Source of the DNA: Mycobacterium sp. DL99
GTDB taxonomy: Bacteria; Actinomycetota; Actinomycetes; Mycobacteriales; Mycobacteriaceae
Assembly (NCBI RefSeq): GCF_004762045.1
Contig: NZ_SJOM01000007.1
Coordinates: 5,073,798 to 5,137,797 of the forward strand
DNA: 64,000 nucleotides
Direction: 5' to 3'
Positions 25,700-35,258 of this stretch are shown in pieces (positions within the stretch are counted from its first letter, which is position 1; every line of letters starts with the position of its first letter). A program made the position numbers and the translations under genes. The notes under the pieces are model-generated. The model was not told where the DNA came from. It saw nothing but the letters and a program-made list of their open reading frames with translations, and did no database searches.

Positions 25700-27079
25700 T
25701 CACTCCGACGCCGCGCGAACCAGCTTGTAGTTCACGAACTCCCGGATCCCGAGGGATCCGAGCTCGCGGCCGACACCGGAGCGTTTGGTACCGCCGAACG
25801 GTAGTTCCACCGCATCCAGGCCGACACCGTTGACGTAGACCATCCCGGTGTCCAGGGCGTCGGCCACCCGGTCCGCCTGTGCCGCGTCATCGGTGAACAC
25901 ATACGAGCCCAGGCCGAACGGTGTGTCGTTGGCGATGCGCACGGCGTGTGCCTCGTCGGCTGCCCGGTAGACGATCGCGACTGGTCCGAACAGTTCCTCG
26001 TGATGAATCGGGTTGTCCTCGGCCACATCGGCCAGCACGCCGCAGGTGTGAAACGCACCTTGCCGCGAACTCGGCAGCAGCGCCTTGGCGCCGGCGTCGA
26101 CCGCCCGCCGAACCTGGGATTCCAGGTTTTTCGCCGCCCGCTCCGACGAGAGCGGGCCGAGCACGGTCTCCTCGCTCATCGGATCGCCGGGCGCCACTTC
26201 GGCCAGCTTGCCGACGAAAAGCTCGACGAATTCATCGAAGTGCCGGTCCAGGATGATGATCCGCTTGGCGCCGTTGCACGACTGCCCGCTGTTGTCGAGC
26301 CGCGCCTCGACCGCAGCCTCCACGGCTGCGGAGAGGCTCGCGACATCCAGCACCAGGAACGGGTCGGAACCACCGAGTTCGAGGACCGACTTCTTCACCG
26401 CGCCGCCGGCGAGCCGGCCGACCACCGCGCCTGCCCGCTCGGACCCGGTGAAACTGACTCCGGCCACGCGCGGATCGGCGATGGTTTCGGCGATCTGCTC
26501 CTCGGCGGCAAAGATGGTGGTGAACACCGCTTCCGGAAAACCTGCCTCGGTAAAGATCCGCTGAATCTTCAGCGCGGACTCCGGGCACTGCGGGGCCGGT
26601 TTGAGCAGTACCGCGTTCCCGGCGGCGAGACTCGGCGCGGCGAACCGCGCGACCTGGTAGTAGGGGAAGTTCCACGGCATGATCCCGAGGATCACGCCGA
26701 GGGGTTGTTTCCGGAGCACCGCGCTACCGGTTCCCGACTGCAGGTCGATCGAATCCTCGGCGAGGAAAGCCTCGGCTGCACCGGCGTAGTAGTCGTAGAT
26801 GTCGGCACTGAACTCGACTTCGGCACGCGCCTGGCTGATCGGCTTCCCCATTTCGCGCACCGCGGTTCGGGCGAGATCGTCGAGTTGTTCGCGGTGCAGC
26901 TCGGCGACCCGCTTGAGCGCGGTGGTGCGCTCAGCAAGCGAGATGTTTCGCCAAGAACGTTGCGCCGCTTGCGCATCGGCGATCACGCCGGCCAGGGCGG
27001 CGTCGTCGATGAACGGCCGCTGCTCGCCGGTCTCACCGGTGGCGGGGTTGACCACTTGAAATGGAATCGGGGTTGACAT
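25700..27079 (-). CDS. Aldehyde dehydrogenase, succinate-semialdehyde dehydrogenase-like
   Basis: NAD(P)-dependent aldehyde dehydrogenase of 459 residues, last gene of the five-gene catabolic operon. The catalytic Cys268 is in NSGQSCNGAKRI and the general base Glu234 in LELGGSDPF. PWNFPY and the ending ELGSLGIREFVNYK are typical of the GabD-type succinate-semialdehyde group. In this operon it would oxidise the aldehyde released by the phospho-lyase-like enzyme to an acid; the exact aldehyde is unknown. GGAG lies about eight bases before the ATG. The gap to the permease gene is 33 bases. Confidence 0.9.
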   Translation of the reverse strand: MSTPIPFQVVNPATGETGEQRPFIDDAALAGVIADAQAAQRSWRNISLAERTTALKRVAELHREQLDDLARTAVREMGKPISQARAEVEFSADIYDYYAGAAEAFLAEDSIDLQSGTGSAVLRKQPLGVILGIMPWNFPYYQVARFAAPSLAAGNAVLLKPAPQCPESALKIQRIFTEAGFPEAVFTTIFAAEEQIAETIADPRVAGVSFTGSERAGAVVGRLAGGAVKKSVLELGGSDPFLVLDVASLSAAVEAAVEARLDNSGQSCNGAKRIIILDRHFDEFVELFVGKLAEVAPGDPMSEETVLGPLSSERAAKNLESQVRRAVDAGAKALLPSSRQGAFHTCGVLADVAEDNPIHHEELFGPVAIVYRAADEAHAVRIANDTPFGLGSYVFTDDAAQADRVADALDTGMVYVNGVGLDAVELPFGGTKRSGVGRELGSLGIREFVNYKLVRAASE

Positions 27080-27112
27080 TGCTGCGCTCCAGGTGCTCGT
27101 GAACGGATGGGA

Positions 27113-28558
27113 TCAGGCGTCGAGTTGGTCGTATACGTCGGGACGGCGACGACGGATCACCACCGCGCTCACCGATCCCACGACAAAGGAGGCGACCACG
27201 AAGCCCATTACGCCGTAGGCCTGACCCTGTGTGCCGGTGAGCAGGCTGAAGTTCGTGACCACCAACAGCAGGATCACCGCCAGCCCGATGGTGGAGATGA
27301 TCGGGGCAATCAATGTGTGCCAGATGCCTTTACCGGTGGCGACCCGCCGGAAGAACACCAGCATCGCGACGCTGACCAGCGTCATGAGGATCACCACTCC
27401 CAATGAGGAGGCGGCACCGGCGAGGGTGAACACGACAGACACCGGATCGAGCTGGGCGATGATCGAGGCCAGCACGAACACGCCGATCATGATGCTCACG
27501 ACCAGGGAGGCACGCGACGGCGCGTGATGCTTGGTGCTGACCTCGCCCAGCCGCGAGGGCAGGACAGCTTTCTGCGCCAGGACGAACACATACCGGGTGA
27601 CGATGTTGTGGAAGGACAGCGCGCACGCGAAGAAGCTCGTGACCAGCAAGACCCGGGCCAGGTCACCGAGAATCGGGCCCGCCACCGTGTGCATCAGGTC
27701 GAGCACGACGTTCTCGGGATCGTCGGCCGAGCGTTGCACCACGTCGCCGACGCCGACCCCTGCGACCACACACCACGCGGAGAAGGCCGAGAACAGGCCG
27801 ATGACGAAGACAGCGATGTAGGTTGCGCGCGGAATGGTGCGGTTCGGGTCGCGGGCTTCGTTACGGAACACCGCGGTGGCCTCGAACCCGATGAAGCTGT
27901 AGAAGGCGAACATGACGCCGAGCGCAGGCACCCCCTCCCCCAGCGTGCTCAACGGAACCGAAAGCGAATGGCCCGCACCGCCATTGGTGGCGAATACCCC
28001 GATGTTCATCACGATGACGACGACGGTCTCCAACGCCAGGGCGATCAACAGAACCTTCGAACTCAGCTCGATGTCGCGATAGCCGAGCAACCCCACCAGG
28101 GCTACCAGCATCAGGGAGAACACCCACCACGGAACATCGGTCCCGATCAGATTGCGGGCCGCGACACCGAAATACGCGGTCACGCCCAGCAGCATCATCG
28201 AGTACGCACAGATCGCGACCGCGGCGGCGCCGGTTCCGGTGATCCGGCCCAGGCCCGCCTGGATGTAGGAGTAGAACGCGCCGGCGTTCGGCACGTATCG
28301 GCTCATCAGGGTGAACCCGACAGAGAACACGGCGAGCAGCGCGGTACACACCAGGAAGTAGTAGGGCGCTCCCGCGTTGGCGCTCTGCGCGATCAGAACC
28401 GGCAGGTTGGCGGCCACCACTGCCAGGGGTGCCGCCGCGGCGACGACCATGAAGACGATCGGGCCGACGCCGAGGTTACGGCTGAGCAGCGATGTCCCGG
28501 CCGCGTCGGCGCGAGTACTCGTCGCATCCGCGGATGCTGACTGAGAGCCTGTGGTCAT
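27113..28558 (-). CDS. APC-family amino acid/amine permease
   Basis: Inner-membrane secondary transporter of 481 residues with about 12-14 transmembrane segments. PNAGAFYSYIQAGLGRITG and the GFEATAVFRNEARDPNRTIPRA stretch are the conserved APC family blocks. The second half carries the usual weaker segments and a basic C-terminus. It probably imports the amine or amino acid degraded by the co-transcribed enzymes. Ethanolamine, GABA and other amines are transported by related proteins. The gap to the upstream dehydrogenase gene is 34 bases. Confidence 0.9.
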   Translation of the reverse strand: MTTGSQSASADATSTRADAAGTSLLSRNLGVGPIVFMVVAAAAPLAVVAANLPVLIAQSANAGAPYYFLVCTALLAVFSVGFTLMSRYVPNAGAFYSYIQAGLGRITGTGAAAVAICAYSMMLLGVTAYFGVAARNLIGTDVPWWVFSLMLVALVGLLGYRDIELSSKVLLIALALETVVVIVMNIGVFATNGGAGHSLSVPLSTLGEGVPALGVMFAFYSFIGFEATAVFRNEARDPNRTIPRATYIAVFVIGLFSAFSAWCVVAGVGVGDVVQRSADDPENVVLDLMHTVAGPILGDLARVLLVTSFFACALSFHNIVTRYVFVLAQKAVLPSRLGEVSTKHHAPSRASLVVSIMIGVFVLASIIAQLDPVSVVFTLAGAASSLGVVILMTLVSVAMLVFFRRVATGKGIWHTLIAPIISTIGLAVILLLVVTNFSLLTGTQGQAYGVMGFVVASFVVGSVSAVVIRRRRPDVYDQLDA

Positions 28559-28592
28559 GTGTGGGTTGTCCTTCGGTGTTCGATCTCGCGGG

Positions 28593-29699
28593 TCAGTTCT
28601 GACCGGGAATGAGCAGGGTGCGCAGCGAGGCGCCGGTAGCGAGTTCGTCGAGGGCGGCGGCGGCCTCCTCGAGCGGGCGACGGGCGCTCACCATTTCGTC
28701 GATCTTGAGTTCGCCGTCCATGTAGCGGTCGACCAGCTTGGGGATGTCGATCGCGGGACGGACGCTGCCGTAGTTGGAGCCCAGGATGCGCTGATCGGCC
28801 TCGGCCAGGGCAAGCGGCTCGAAGGACGCCTTTGCGCCGGCTGCCGGAAGTCCGACGACGACGGCCGCTCCACCCAGGCCCAGCATGCCGATGGCCTGCT
28901 CGGTGGTGGCGATCTTGCCGATCGCGTCGAACACGTAGTCGGCACCGTCGGGAAGCAGTTCGCGAAGCGCCGCGACCGGATCGGTGTTCGCGGCGTCGAT
29001 CGTGTCGGTCGCACCGAGGGTGAGCGCCAACGCGGTCTTCTCGGGCTGGATGTCGACGGCGACGATCCGGCTCGCACCCGCGATCCGGGCGCCTTGCACG
29101 ACCGACAAACCGACTCCGCCGCAACCGATCACGGCTACGGTCGCACCTTCTTCGACCTTCGCCGTGTTGGTGACCGCGCCGACACCGGTGGCGATCGCAC
29201 ATCCGATCAGACAGATGACGTCGAGCGGGGCGTCCTTGCGAACGCGGATGGCTCCGCTGGCCGGCACGATCGCCTCCTCGGCGAACGAAGAGACACCCTG
29301 GTAGTGGTAGATCGTCTCGCCGTCGCGGCTGATCCGTGAGCTGCCGTCGTACAGCACGCCGCCGGGGGCGACGAGGTTCATCGCGACAGTGCAGCGGGCC
29401 TCATGACCCGATTGGCAGTACCGGCACTCGTAGCACGGGGCGACCCAGGACAGTACGACGTGATCGCCGATCTCCAGATCGGTTACACCGGGCCCCAACT
29501 CGGTGACCACCCCGCTGCCCTCATGGCCGAGCACCATGGGCACCGGTAGCGGCCATTCGTTGCGGATGATGTGCAGATCGGAATGACAGACACCCGTCGC
29601 CGCGATCTTGACTCGTACCTCACCCGGTCCGGGCTTGGCCAGGTCGACGTCGGCTACCTCGACTTTTCCGGCGTTTCCGGAGAACAACACTGCGCGCAT
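28593..29699 (-). CDS. Zinc-dependent alcohol dehydrogenase (class III-like)
   Basis: Medium-chain dehydrogenase of 368 residues. Catalytic zinc ligands are the Cys in GVCHSD and His-Glu in GHEGSG. The structural zinc motif has four Cys in APCYECRYCQSGHEARC. The Rossmann motif is VIGCGGVGLSVVQGA. Length and the GYD-rich insert resemble class III (formaldehyde/mycothiol-type) enzymes. In this operon it may oxidise an alcohol intermediate or reduce the released aldehyde. AGGAG precedes the ATG, 8 bases after the aminotransferase-family gene. Confidence 0.9.
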   Translation of the reverse strand: MRAVLFSGNAGKVEVADVDLAKPGPGEVRVKIAATGVCHSDLHIIRNEWPLPVPMVLGHEGSGVVTELGPGVTDLEIGDHVVLSWVAPCYECRYCQSGHEARCTVAMNLVAPGGVLYDGSSRISRDGETIYHYQGVSSFAEEAIVPASGAIRVRKDAPLDVICLIGCAIATGVGAVTNTAKVEEGATVAVIGCGGVGLSVVQGARIAGASRIVAVDIQPEKTALALTLGATDTIDAANTDPVAALRELLPDGADYVFDAIGKIATTEQAIGMLGLGGAAVVVGLPAAGAKASFEPLALAEADQRILGSNYGSVRPAIDIPKLVDRYMDGELKIDEMVSARRPLEEAAAALDELATGASLRTLLIPGQN

Positions 29700-29707
29700 T
29701 TTCGCTC

Positions 29708-31060
29708 CTAGTTCGATTTCTTCATGGTGGTGGCTGCTGTCATGACCTCGTCGAGGACCGTCACCACGTGGTCGGCGTGTTCGGCTTGAAACGGCAAGGG
29801 GGGACGGATTTTCAGCACGTTCTCGGATCGGCCGGATGCGCTGATCAGGATGCCCCGGTCACGCAACTCATTGACCACTGCCGAGGCCGTCGCGGCGTCC
29901 GGCTCGCGGCTGACGGGGTCGACGACGAACTCCGCGGCCACGAAAAGGCCACAGCCGCGGACGTGCCCGATCACGGGGTGCCGTCGGGCCACCTCCTCGA
30001 GTCCAGACCGCAGTCGTGCGCCGACGGCGCTCGCGTTGGCGATCAGGTCGTCATCCTCGATGACGTCGAGCACCGCGTTCGCGGCGGCGATGCTGACGGG
30101 GTTTCCACCAAATGTGTTGAAATAGCGAATGTCTCGACCGAATCTGTCCATCGCGGCGTCGGTTCCGACCACGGCGGCGATGGGGATTCCATTGCCCATC
30201 GGTTTCCCGAGGACCACCAGATCCGGTTTCAGCCCATGCCGGGCGAAACCCCACCAGCCGGTCCCCAGCCGGCCGAAACCTGGCTGGACCTCGTCGGCAA
30301 TCCACATCCCGCCGGCCTCGTGCACGGCATCGGCGGCCGGGGCCAGCCACCCCGCGGGGTCGGTCTGCACACCATCGCTGGACAGCACCGAGTCGACGAT
30401 CATCGCGGCCAGGCCGACACCGCGTTGGCCGAGCGTCGCGATGGCCGCCTGTACCCGGGCGGCGAAGATCTCGGCGGCTGCCGCGGGATCGTCCCGGTAC
30501 GAGTCGGGTACGTCGACCAGGATCACTTCCGGACCGATGGGGTTGTTGGGCCCCAGGCTGGGCGAAATCTCGGCGGCGGCGGCCGTCGTGCCGTGGTAGG
30601 CGTGACTGGTGCAGATGATGCCGCGCGCACCGGTCTCGTACCGGGCCACCCGCAGCGCCAGGTCGACGGCTTCGCTGCCGGTGCAGGTGTAGACGATCTT
30701 CGACAACTCGGGCGGGAAGAGCGCAAGCAGCCGCTCCGAGTAGGCGATCAGCGGCTCGGTCAGATATCTGGTGTGGGTGTTGAGCACACGCATCTGTTCG
30801 TCCACCCGCCGCCGAACGTGCGGATGGCTGTGCCCGACCGCCGGAACGTTGTTGTAGGCGTCGAGGTAACGCCGGCCTTCGGCGTCATAGAGCCAGACGC
30901 CGTCGGCACGGACGACGCTGACCGGGGCCCGGTAGAACAGCCGGTAGCTGGGTGCGAGAACCGCGGAGCGGCGCCGGATGAGTTCTCTGGCCTCAGGTTC
31001 GAGCGACTCGTCGTTGCCGTCGAACGCGTTCGCCATGAAAGTGCGGTGAAGGTTCATCAT
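29708..31060 (-). CDS. Class III aminotransferase-family protein of phospho-lyase type
   Basis: PLP enzyme of 450 residues. Asp256 in ADEVQPGFGR and Lys286 in LGKPMGNG are the PLP-binding residues. AYNNVPAVGHSHPHV followed by LNTHTRYL is the hallmark of the AGXT2L group (ethanolamine-phosphate and 5-phosphohydroxylysine phospho-lyases) rather than of omega-transaminases. Those enzymes eliminate phosphate and ammonia to give an aldehyde. The ATG overlaps the stop of a kinase gene of the hydroxylysine-kinase type, which would make the phosphorylated substrate. In related bacteria the two domains are sometimes fused. Substrate is inferred only as a phosphorylated amino alcohol. An ordinary transaminase remains possible. 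Confidence 0.85.
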   Translation of the reverse strand: MMNLHRTFMANAFDGNDESLEPEARELIRRRSAVLAPSYRLFYRAPVSVVRADGVWLYDAEGRRYLDAYNNVPAVGHSHPHVRRRVDEQMRVLNTHTRYLTEPLIAYSERLLALFPPELSKIVYTCTGSEAVDLALRVARYETGARGIICTSHAYHGTTAAAAEISPSLGPNNPIGPEVILVDVPDSYRDDPAAAAEIFAARVQAAIATLGQRGVGLAAMIVDSVLSSDGVQTDPAGWLAPAADAVHEAGGMWIADEVQPGFGRLGTGWWGFARHGLKPDLVVLGKPMGNGIPIAAVVGTDAAMDRFGRDIRYFNTFGGNPVSIAAANAVLDVIEDDDLIANASAVGARLRSGLEEVARRHPVIGHVRGCGLFVAAEFVVDPVSREPDAATASAVVNELRDRGILISASGRSENVLKIRPPLPFQAEHADHVVTVLDEVMTAATTMKKSN

Positions 31061-32133
31061 CGGTTACCGCTCTGCCCGGGCTTCCGGTCGTCCAGCGCGG
31101 AGGCGGTGGGTTTCTCACAGACTGAATGCAGTTGTGCCGCAGCCTCTTCTGGGCTGATGGCCAGAACGCGGTGCAGCGTCGGCAACGTGAACCGCATCCG
31201 CATGCTGCCGTAGGCAGTTGGGTTCGTGCTCGCTCGCGAGGTCCACGTCAGCGCCTGCACACACAATCTGGAAGCCGCCAACGGATAGACGACAGCCAGC
31301 TCGTCGTCGGTCAGCGGCGTCACGGAGTGGTACCCGCCGATCACCTGGCCGAGCGCGCGGAGCGGCTCGGCCTGACGCATCATGGCGTAGGCACCTGCGA
31401 TCGTCGGCTCGGCGACCCGCACGCTGTAGAGGGCGTCGTTGAAATCCAGTACCCCCGAGACTTGGTCCCGCTCGACATCGACCAGGACGTTGTTGTCGTT
31501 CAGGTCGTTGTGCACTACCGCGCGCGGCAGTGCCGACAGGGTCGGTTCGACATCGTCGAACCACCGCAAAGCGGTTTGCACATAGTCCATCTCGGCGAGC
31601 TCGGGGGCATCGGCCAGGCAGGACGCGATCGCGGTCCGGGCCCGGGTCACATCCCAGTGATGTGTGGCGCGCAGAGATTCCGGCGGAAATCCTTCGAGGG
31701 CCGCGGTGATGCGCGCGGCCGTCGCACCCAACTGGACCAGGAGGGCATCCGAATGCCGGTCCACCTTGGCCCATTCGACGCCGTGCACCCAGTTGAACAC
31801 GGTCAGCACTTCGTTTCCGCCGTCGAGTCGGACGTGCCGGCCACCGCTGGCCGGCGGCACGATGGTGGGAACCGCGACTCCGGGGTCTCTACCCGCCATG
31901 TGTACGAGAATGTCTTCCTGCCAGCTCTGTTCGAGGTGGCCTTCGCCACGAATCTGCAGCTTCGCCAGAAAGCACTCGCCGGAATCGGCAGTGGCCCGGT
32001 AGTTGCGGTCGAATTCGCCGCCCAGAAACGTCAGGTCGACAATCGACAGTCCGTACTCCTCGCCGAGGAGGTCTGTCAGCGTCGACCCCCAGGAGTCATC
32101 GGTGACGGGCAGTGCACCTCGCGATTGCGGCAT
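31057..32133 (-). CDS. Aminoglycoside-phosphotransferase-fold kinase, hydroxylysine-kinase type
   Basis: Cytosolic small-molecule kinase of 358 residues. The catalytic loop VVHNDLNDNNVLV gives Asp210 and Asn215; the metal-binding Asp230 is in GVLDFNDALYS, the family's DFG equivalent. That segment, continuing AEPTIAGAYAM, resembles human hydroxylysine kinase (AGPHD1) and the kinase domain of bacterial kinase/phospho-lyase fusions. It is the promoter-proximal gene of the operon and overlaps the phospho-lyase-like gene as ATGA. It probably phosphorylates an amino alcohol such as ethanolamine or hydroxylysine. GGAAGGA sits six bases before the ATG; a longer frame upstream was rejected. Antibiotic resistance is unlikely. 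Confidence 0.82.
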   Translation of the reverse strand: MPQSRGALPVTDDSWGSTLTDLLGEEYGLSIVDLTFLGGEFDRNYRATADSGECFLAKLQIRGEGHLEQSWQEDILVHMAGRDPGVAVPTIVPPASGGRHVRLDGGNEVLTVFNWVHGVEWAKVDRHSDALLVQLGATAARITAALEGFPPESLRATHHWDVTRARTAIASCLADAPELAEMDYVQTALRWFDDVEPTLSALPRAVVHNDLNDNNVLVDVERDQVSGVLDFNDALYSVRVAEPTIAGAYAMMRQAEPLRALGQVIGGYHSVTPLTDDELAVVYPLAASRLCVQALTWTSRASTNPTAYGSMRMRFTLPTLHRVLAISPEEAAAQLHSVCEKPTASALDDRKPGQSGNR

Positions 32134-32315
32134 TGATCGTCCTTCCGCTGGCCGGGTGTCGCCGGACGCAGCACGTGAATGTGGGGCAGCACACATTCAA
32201 TGAGTTCAAAGCGATGCGGTCAATGCCATAATTGGCGCGCATTTCGCCCATAAACTGTGCGCATTGCACATTTCAGATCCTGTGACCGCAGGCGCCGAGA
32301 GAGCGGGAACGACCC
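32134..32315. promoter_or_regulatory. Divergent promoter/operator region of the kinase operon and PucR gene
   Basis: Two inverted repeats stand out: GAATGTG/CACATTC at 32177-32198 (8-base spacer) and TGTGC/GCACA at 32256-32270 (5-base spacer). They share a TGTG/CACA core. The interval also contains AT-rich ATAATTGG and CATAAACTG. It is the natural place for PucR binding to control both directions. Confidence 0.5.
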
Positions 32316-33497
32316 ATGGAACAGCTGGACACCACCACGCAGCTGATCAGGACGACCGCCCGCCGGCTACTCGACGTCCACCTCGACGAGATCGTGGAAC
32401 GCACCGTGGCCCGCACCATCGAGGACGAGCCCACCTACACCGGCGGTCCGGTCAGTCGAACGGACCTCCGGTACCACATGGATCGGACGATGCGGTTGGC
32501 GCTCTCGCGACTGGCCGGCGACGACATCCCGGCCGATCTCGAGTCCGTCGCGCTGGAGCTCGGCAAAATCCGTGCTCGCCAAGGTGTTCCGCTGTCCAGC
32601 GTGTTGCACGCGTTCCGGATCGATCTGAAGTCGTTGTGGGAAGCGCTGATCGACGAGGGTCGCGCGGTGGGCGCGGATGTGCGGGCCGACTTCCTCGAAC
32701 GCTCGTCGCTGATGGTGTGGGAGGCCGTCGAACTCAACACTGAGCACGTCGTCCGCGGGTATCAGACCACCCAGGACAGTCTGGATGAAATTCGTTCAGC
32801 CGCATTCGATCAGCTGCTCACGGATGGCGGGCTCGAACCGAGCGCAGTCGAAGATGCGGCTCGCGTACTGGGGTTGCCCACCGAGGGCAGTTACCACTGC
32901 CTCGTCGGCTCCTTCCCGATTCCGCGGCCCGAAGTCCTGGCTGAATGCAGTGCGGCCCTGCAGGCATCTGGCCGGGCTTTCTACTTCAGCTGGTGGGCCC
33001 GGGAGCTACGCGGAGTGGTCCACGCCTCCGACGATTCCTTCGACATCGCCGGGGAATTGGCAGCGTTGAGCGGGCAGACATGCTCGGTAGTGACGGCCGC
33101 CGGGCTCGATTCGGTGGCACGCGCCATCCGCCTGGCGCGGATGGCCGTCCATGGTCGCTCCGACGTCGGAGTCGAACGACTGCAGGACAACTGGCTCCAT
33201 GCCGTCGTCGCGGCGAACCAGGAGTTGTCCGAGGAGATCCACTCAGCTGTCTTCGGCCCGCTGAACAGGCTGAGCGAGAGCGAACGCCACGGTCTGACCG
33301 AGACGGTCGGCGACCTCACCGCCAATGGCGGAACCATCGCCAACATCGCCGAGCGAACATATCGGCACCGGAACACCGTGCGCGGACGACTGCGCGCGTT
33401 CACTGAGCTCACCGGCTTCGACCTGACCAAGACGAATGACCTCGCCACCGTCACCATCGCGTTCATGATCGACGCCAACATGAAGGCGACGGGTTGA
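32316..33497 (+). CDS. PucR-family (CdaR-like) transcriptional regulator
   Basis: 393-residue regulator. The C-terminal helix-turn-helix is the PucR C-terminal type, with NGGTIANIAERTYRHRNTVRGRLRAFTELTG at about residues 335-365. The middle is a GGDEF-like CdaR domain and the N-terminal 160 residues form a RsbRD/PucR-associated helical domain (QGVPLSSVLHAFRIDLKSLW). Such proteins activate catabolic operons in response to substrate. It is divergent from the kinase-phospho-lyase operon and is very likely its regulator. Confidence 0.88.
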   Translation: MEQLDTTTQLIRTTARRLLDVHLDEIVERTVARTIEDEPTYTGGPVSRTDLRYHMDRTMRLALSRLAGDDIPADLESVALELGKIRARQGVPLSSVLHAFRIDLKSLWEALIDEGRAVGADVRADFLERSSLMVWEAVELNTEHVVRGYQTTQDSLDEIRSAAFDQLLTDGGLEPSAVEDAARVLGLPTEGSYHCLVGSFPIPRPEVLAECSAALQASGRAFYFSWWARELRGVVHASDDSFDIAGELAALSGQTCSVVTAAGLDSVARAIRLARMAVHGRSDVGVERLQDNWLHAVVAANQELSEEIHSAVFGPLNRLSESERHGLTETVGDLTANGGTIANIAERTYRHRNTVRGRLRAFTELTGFDLTKTNDLATVTIAFMIDANMKATG

Positions 33498-33528
33498 TCT
33501 CTCGACGGCGCGTCTGCTCGCGGGAGAA

Positions 33529-35151
33529 CTAGAGGGTGATGACCTCGTAGGCACCGTCCGCGTGGCGCGCCCGGATCGTCTTCTTGTCGTACTTGCCCAC
33601 GCTGGTACGCGGCACCTGCTCGATGAACGTCCAGCGCTCGGGCAGCCACCACCGAACCACCTTGTCCGCCAGGAATTCCCGCAGTTCGGCCGGCTCCGCT
33701 GAGGCACCGTCGTGCAGCACTACGACAGCCAGCGGGCGTTCCTGCCAGCGCTCGTCGGGCACCCCGACCACGGCGGCCTCCAACACCGCGGGGTGGCCGA
33801 TCAGATGGTTCTCCAACTCCACCGAGGAGATCCACTCCCCGCCGGACTTGATCACGTCCTTGGCCCGGTCGGTCAGCGTCACATATCCCTGCTGGTCGAT
33901 CGAACCGACGTCTCCGGTGCACAGCCACCCGGTGTCGAACTTCTCGGCATCGCGGCCCAGGTAGTAAGAGCCGGTGATCCACGGCCCGCGCACTTCCAGT
34001 TCGCCGACCGCGTCGCCGTCGTCGGGCAGGGGTACACCCTCGTCGTCGACGACGCGCACCTCCACGCCGCACATCGGCCGGCCCTGGCTGACCCGCATCT
34101 CCCACTGACGTTCCTCGGACACCCCGGGCAGCGGCTTGGCCACCGTGGCCAGAGGTGAGGTTTCAGTCATCCCCCACGCCTGCTGGATGTACACGCCGTA
34201 GCGTTCCTGGAACGTCTGCATCAGGGACAAGGGCACTGCCGAACCACCGCAGGCGACCAGTCGCAGCGATGAAACGTCGTGCCCCGGTTCCTTTTCCAGC
34301 CGATGCATGACGTCGTTCCAGATGGTCGGCACGGCACCGGCCAGCGTGGGGCGCTGCGATTCGATCAGGTCGAGCAACGAGGCACCGTCCATGAACCGGT
34401 CGGGCATCACCAGATTGGCGCCGGCCATCAGGGCGGCGTACGGCAACCCCCACGCGTTGGCGTGGAACATCGGCACGATCGGCAGCACCGAGTCACTGCA
34501 ACTGACGTCGAGCGCGTTGGCCGTGCAGGTGTTCAACGCATGCAGGTAGCTCGACCGGTGGCTGTACACCACACCTTTCGGGTTTCCGGTGGTGCCGCTC
34601 GTGTAACACATTGCTGCCGCGGAGTTTTCGTCGATCTCGGGCCAGTCGAACTCAGCGGGCTGCGCGGCCAGCAGCTCGTCCCAGCGCAGCACGGTCTTTC
34701 CGGCCAGGGCGCTGGTATCGCCGTCACCGACCACGATCACCGTGTGCACGGTCTCCAGCAGGGGCAGCACCGGGGCCAGCAACGGCACCAGGGATCCGTC
34801 GGCGATCACCACGCTGTCGGCGGCCTCGTTGGCGATGTAGGCGATCTGCTCGGGCGACAGCCGGATGTTCAGGGTGTGCAGCACCGCGCCCATCGAAGGC
34901 ACGGCCAGATAGGCGGCGAGGTGTTCGGTGTTGTTCCACATGAACGTGCCGACCCGCTGGTCACCATCGACCCCGAGCCCGCGCAGGGCATGGGCCAGTC
35001 GGGCCGCCTGCCCGCCCAGCTCGCGATAGCTGATCGTGCGGTATCGGCCCTGCCCACCTGCGGTGGTCACGGTCCGGTCGCCGTTGACGCCGCAGGAATG
35101 TCGCAGGATCGCGGTGATCGTCAACGGCCAGTTCTGCATCGTGCTCTTCAC
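33529..35151 (-). CDS. Long-chain acyl-CoA synthetase (FadD family)
   Basis: ANL-superfamily adenylating enzyme of 540 residues that activates a carboxylic acid to acyl-CoA. The ATP-binding P-loop is YTSGTTGNPKGVVYSH, the adenine motif is QQAWGMTETSPLAT, the hinge is LTDRAKDVIKSGGEW, and the catalytic Lys is in RTSVGKYDKK. AWGLPYAALMAG and the first residues MQNWPLTI are typical of mycobacterial FadD proteins; I cannot assign the number. The GTG start is preceded by TACCAT 7 bases upstream, fitting a leaderless mRNA; an ATG four codons in is the alternative. The gene is convergent with the PucR gene. Confidence 0.9.
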   Translation of the reverse strand: MKSTMQNWPLTITAILRHSCGVNGDRTVTTAGGQGRYRTISYRELGGQAARLAHALRGLGVDGDQRVGTFMWNNTEHLAAYLAVPSMGAVLHTLNIRLSPEQIAYIANEAADSVVIADGSLVPLLAPVLPLLETVHTVIVVGDGDTSALAGKTVLRWDELLAAQPAEFDWPEIDENSAAAMCYTSGTTGNPKGVVYSHRSSYLHALNTCTANALDVSCSDSVLPIVPMFHANAWGLPYAALMAGANLVMPDRFMDGASLLDLIESQRPTLAGAVPTIWNDVMHRLEKEPGHDVSSLRLVACGGSAVPLSLMQTFQERYGVYIQQAWGMTETSPLATVAKPLPGVSEERQWEMRVSQGRPMCGVEVRVVDDEGVPLPDDGDAVGELEVRGPWITGSYYLGRDAEKFDTGWLCTGDVGSIDQQGYVTLTDRAKDVIKSGGEWISSVELENHLIGHPAVLEAAVVGVPDERWQERPLAVVVLHDGASAEPAELREFLADKVVRWWLPERWTFIEQVPRTSVGKYDKKTIRARHADGAYEVITL

Positions 35152-35258
35152 GGGCGCGATGGTATGCGCTTGCCGTTCGACACCGGCGGGAACGAATCGA
35201 ATTTCCCGAACGATGTACGTAAGGGAAGATGAGCTGGTAACGACGGAAGGACGGCCCG

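Noticed and set aside
31057..32133. Aminoglycoside resistance gene
   Set aside because: The motifs fit metabolic hydroxylysine/choline-type kinases, and the gene is embedded in a catabolic operon.
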